NCBI GenBank assembly: GCA_045589495.1
Contig: JAZNPF010000003.1
Coordinates: 15,186-79,185 of the forward strand
Direction: 5' to 3'
DNA: 64,000 bases
From: SIG455 sp045589495
GTDB taxonomy: Bacteria; Bacillota; Clostridia; UMGS1810
The position numbers were made by a program, and so were the translations under genes. The notes below the pieces were generated by a model. The model was not told where the DNA came from. It made no database searches and saw only the letters and a program-made list of their open reading frames with translations. This document shows positions 61,625 to 64,000 of the stretch, in pieces (position 1 is the first letter of the stretch; each line of letters begins with the position of its first letter).

Positions 61625-63388
61625 CTAATTTGCAATATAATATTTTTCGTTATATGCTTCATACATCTTATCGAAATCTTCTCCGCCCGCTTTAATCTGC
61701 TTAAGATATTCGTGGGTTTCAAATGAATCGTTGGCAATCTCTATGAAGCATACAGCAATATTTGAACAATGGTCGGAAATTCTTTCGTAGTTTGTAAGCA
61801 AATCAGAAAGAATGAACCCAAGTTCCATTGTGCAATCGCCCTGTCTAAGACGTGAAATATGACCGTTCTTAATAACTCTTTTAAGCTTATCAATAACCTG
61901 TTCAAGAGGTTCTACAAATGATGCTTTTTCGAGGTTTTCGCTAACAAGAGCATCAACTGAAAGCCCAAGTATCTCATCAACGGCAGCAGTAATGATTTCA
62001 AGGTCAGCAGTTGCTTTATCTGAGAATGTTATACCTTTATCGTGTATTTCTTTTGCCGCCTCTGCAATATTCAATGCGTGGTCAGAAATTCTCTCTATAT
62101 CACCTATGCAGTGAAGCAGTTCGGTAACAACCTTACTGTCCTTTAAAGACATCTGATTTCCTGCAATTTTAACAAGATATGAACTTGTTTTATCCTCATA
62201 CTTATCTATCATAGACTCAAGTTCTTCAACTTCTTTAAACACAGCACTGTCATAATTCTTCATAAGAGCCGTGGCTTTTTTAAAAGAATTATAAGAAATG
62301 TTTGCCATATCATTTACAAGTTCCTTACATTTCTCCACAGCAAATGACGGCATCGCAAGGAAGCGGTCATCAAGTGCAGAAAACACATCCAGTTCTTTCT
62401 CCTCTTTCTTACTCTTAACCGTCTTAATTGCAAGTTTCTCAAAGAATGAACAGAAAGGAATAAGAATAATCGTTGAAATTATATTAAACAAGGTGTGAAC
62501 TACAGCAATGGTTGTAGGGCCTACATACACATCTGAAGCCATAAATGCAAATGGTATGAAAGAATTGAGCAAATAAAAAACTCCTGCAACAATAACCACT
62601 CCAACCATTTTAATATACAGACATGTTAAAGCAACACGCTTTGATTCTGTATTACCACTTATAGCAGAAAGAATAGGTGTGATGGTTGTACCAATATTTT
62701 GACCAAGTATTACGGGAATTGCCGTTGAATAAGGAATGAAGCATGACATTGAAAGTGCTTGAAGAACACCGACAGATGCTGATGATGACTGAATAACAGC
62801 AGTAAAGAAAGTACCCACAAGAATACCGATAACAGGATTTGAAAATGTTGTGAGCAAATAAGTAAATGTAGGATCATCTCTCAGACCTTTTACCGCACCA
62901 CTCATCATGTCCATACCAAACATAAGAATAGCAAAACCGATAAGTATGGTTGATGTGTTCTTGCGTCTGTCATCTTTAGCGGTCATATTCATAATAAGAC
63001 CTATTGCTGCAAGAACGGGAGTAAATGAATCAGGTTTCAAAAGTTTCATTACAAATGCAGTACCGCTGATGTCATTTGTACTCAAAAGCCAAGAGGTAAC
63101 GGTTGTACCGATATTGGCACCCATTATAACGCTGATAGTCTGGCCAAGTTTCATTATACCTGAGTTAACAAAACCGACAAGCATAACCGTTGTAGCAGAT
63201 GAAGACTGTATAACAGCAGTTACGGCAAAGCCAAGAAGAAGACCTTTCCATCTGCTAGATGTGAGTTTTGCAAGGATAGACTCAAGTTTTCCACCGGCCA
63301 GTTTCTTTAAACTATCGCCCATAAGGTCCATTCCGTAAAGGAACATAACAAGACCGCCAATTAAAGCTAAAACAGTAAAAATATCCAT
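61625..63388 (-). CDS. Na/Pi cotransporter family protein with PhoU-like domain
   Basis: A 587-residue protein. The N-terminal membrane part (about 1-310) contains two Na/Pi cotransporter repeats (GFAVTAVIQSSSATTVMLVG and FFTAVIQSSSASVGVLQALS, each with the QSSSA motif). The C-terminal part (about 345-570) is a PhoU-like helical bundle (ELLHCIGDIERISDHALNIA; LLTNYERISDHCSNIAVC). It imports phosphate with sodium. The ATG at 63386-63388 follows AAGGAGG; the frame extends upstream to 63424. Confidence 0.94.
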   Translation of the reverse strand: MDIFTVLALIGGLVMFLYGMDLMGDSLKKLAGGKLESILAKLTSSRWKGLLLGFAVTAVIQSSSATTVMLVGFVNSGIMKLGQTISVIMGANIGTTVTSWLLSTNDISGTAFVMKLLKPDSFTPVLAAIGLIMNMTAKDDRRKNTSTILIGFAILMFGMDMMSGAVKGLRDDPTFTYLLTTFSNPVIGILVGTFFTAVIQSSSASVGVLQALSMSCFIPYSTAIPVILGQNIGTTITPILSAISGNTESKRVALTCLYIKMVGVVIVAGVFYLLNSFIPFAFMASDVYVGPTTIAVVHTLFNIISTIILIPFCSFFEKLAIKTVKSKKEEKELDVFSALDDRFLAMPSFAVEKCKELVNDMANISYNSFKKATALMKNYDSAVFKEVEELESMIDKYEDKTSSYLVKIAGNQMSLKDSKVVTELLHCIGDIERISDHALNIAEAAKEIHDKGITFSDKATADLEIITAAVDEILGLSVDALVSENLEKASFVEPLEQVIDKLKRVIKNGHISRLRQGDCTMELGFILSDLLTNYERISDHCSNIAVCFIEIANDSFETHEYLKQIKAGGEDFDKMYEAYNEKYYIAN

Positions 63389-63471
63389 ATTAACCTCCTT
63401 GTTCTCTAAATGCATTATTAACACTGTTTTTATTATTTACACTTAACATGGTACCAAATACCACCATTTTA

Positions 63472-63500
63472 ATTTTAACCGCAATAACTATTTTTGTCAA
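63472..63500 (-). promoter_or_regulatory. Sigma-A promoter of the Na/Pi cotransporter gene
   Basis: TTGACA (63495-63500) and TAAAAT (63472-63477) lie 17 bases apart on the minus strand. The gap 63389-63777 holds this promoter, a long palindrome and the tRNA-Glu terminator, and no gene. Confidence 0.82.
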
Positions 63501-63628
63501 CAACAAATCGTGTGGATTTAAATTTTTTAAGACACCGTGTACATAAATAGGATGCGTTTTCGGATAGTTTAAAACAAGAAACAATATTTCACCAATATAC
63601 GGTATTCATTTTTCCTACTTTACAATAA

Positions 63629-63654
63629 AAACATATTAAAATTTTAATATGTTT
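63629..63654. repeat. 26-bp perfect AT-rich palindrome
   Basis: AAACATATTAAAA is followed immediately by its exact complement TTTTAATATGTTT with no spacer. It lies about 130 bases upstream of the Na/Pi promoter -35 and downstream of the tRNA-Glu terminator. It may be an operator or a backup terminator. Confidence 0.6.
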
Positions 63655-63741
63655 CTTTAGTTTTAGCAATACTCGCCAAAATCTGCATTATAATCGCTTA
63701 AAATCAATTTAAAAAAATCTTATTATAAGTTTTGATTTAAA

Positions 63742-63773
63742 TAATAAAATCCCCCGTTCTTATGAACGAGGGA
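63742..63773 (-). terminator. Terminator of the rRNA/tRNA-Glu transcript
   Basis: The stem TCCCTCGTTC / GAACGGGGGA (one mismatch) is followed on the minus strand by TTTTATT, directly behind tRNA-Glu. Confidence 0.9.
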
Positions 63774-63777
63774 TTTA

Positions 63778-63849
63778 TGACCCGTAAGAGAGTCGAACTC
63801 TTGTTTTCGCCGTGAGAGGGCGATGTCTTGACCACTTGACCAACGGGCC
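63778..63849 (-). tRNA. tRNA-Glu, anticodon CTC
   Basis: The minus strand gives acceptor GGCCCGT / ACGGGTC with discriminator A, anticodon stem TCGCC / GGCGA with loop CTCTCAC (anticodon CTC, codon GAG), and T arm AAGAG / CTCTT. CCA is not encoded. It lies 45 bases downstream of the 5S rRNA on the same strand, so it is the last gene of the rRNA operon. Confidence 0.95.
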
Positions 63850-63860
63850 TAATTTAAATA

Positions 63861-63885
63861 TAGGCGTACAAAAACTGTACGCCTA
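63861..63885 (-). other. Hairpin between 5S rRNA and tRNA-Glu
   Basis: A perfect 10-bp stem TAGGCGTACA / TGTACGCCTA with a 5-base loop and no T-run. It is probably a processing signal or weak pause within the rRNA-tRNA spacer. Confidence 0.5.
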
Positions 63886-63894
63886 CATCAATTT

Positions 63895-64000
63895 GTCCCG
63901 GCAACTCCCTATCTTCCCGGGCGGTCACCCGCCAAGTATTGTCGGCACCACAGAGCTTAACTTCCGTGTTCGGTATGGGAACGGGTGTGACCTCTGCGTT
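63895..64000 (-). rRNA. rrf: 5S ribosomal RNA, 3' part
   Basis: The minus strand reads GCAGAGGTCACACCCGTTCC, then CCGAACACGGAAGTTAAGCTC, GGCGGGTGACCGCC and ends GCCGGGAC, the conserved 5S sequence. The 5' end, about 10 bases, lies beyond the window. 23S and 16S genes are expected to the right. Confidence 0.95.

Noticed and set aside
1..64000. CRISPR array, insertion sequences or prophage
   Set aside because: No regularly spaced repeats, transposase, integrase or phage structural genes were found on either strand.

Overview
The window looks like an anaerobic, spore-forming member of the class Clostridia with a low-GC chromosome. The grounds are the dgt-dnaG-rpoD block, an uninterrupted sporulation sigma factor sigK, a GerMN-type lipoprotein, pyruvate formate-lyase with its activase, rubrerythrin, a type 1B dihydroorotate dehydrogenase with PyrK, and ZTP and glycine riboswitches. 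I cannot name the genus from the sequence. No phage, insertion sequence or CRISPR array is visible. Most of the window is ordinary chromosomal backbone with two carbohydrate-related islands.

Layout. 1-7000 (minus strand): dgt, dnaG, rpoD, a ComEA-like protein, a response regulator, a sensor kinase and the start of a GerMN lipoprotein. 7000-9650 (minus): DUF1653 protein, SulP transporter, LUD protein. 9700-11050: sigK convergent with a HAD phosphatase. 11050-22900: an island with three oxidoreductases (FAD protein, SDR, Old Yellow Enzyme-like), a GH78 rhamnosidase and an orphan solute-binding lipoprotein on the minus strand. Divergent to these on the plus strand are a TIM-barrel isomerase and two tandem paralogous D-2-hydroxyacid dehydrogenases. 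22960-30180 (minus): F1Fo ATP synthase genes with rubrerythrin at the distal end. 30220-38800 (minus): a small alarmone synthetase and the pyrimidine operon carB-pyrK-pyrD-pyrF-pyrE-pyrB-pyrI, preceded by a promoter, a 46-codon leader reading frame and a terminator. 38826-44176 (minus): MATE, hydroxyacid dehydrogenase, Na+/amino-acid symporter, PspC, iron alcohol dehydrogenase, tRNA-Thr. 44240-51950 (mostly plus): SGNH esterase, Mrp, a minus-strand SDR, YesL-like protein, RNase H, NifS/NifU, and a second symporter under a tandem glycine riboswitch. 52020-58330: malic enzyme, GNAT, DUF2156 and AraC on the minus strand, with a GH28-like protein and a DMT transporter on the plus strand. 58424-61566: promoter, ZTP riboswitch, terminator, pflB and pflA. 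61625-64000 (minus): Na/Pi cotransporter, tRNA-Glu and the 3' part of a 5S rRNA, marking the end of an rRNA operon.

How it fits together. Energy metabolism looks fermentative and sodium-based: the ATP synthase c subunit carries the Na+-binding residue set, and three sodium-coupled transporters are present. RNA-level control is prominent. Two riboswitches are followed by intrinsic terminators, and the pyrimidine operon leader is laid out like the translation-coupled attenuator of enterobacterial pyrBI. I consider that leader, and the undefined oxidoreductase/rhamnosidase island, the most interesting parts of the window.
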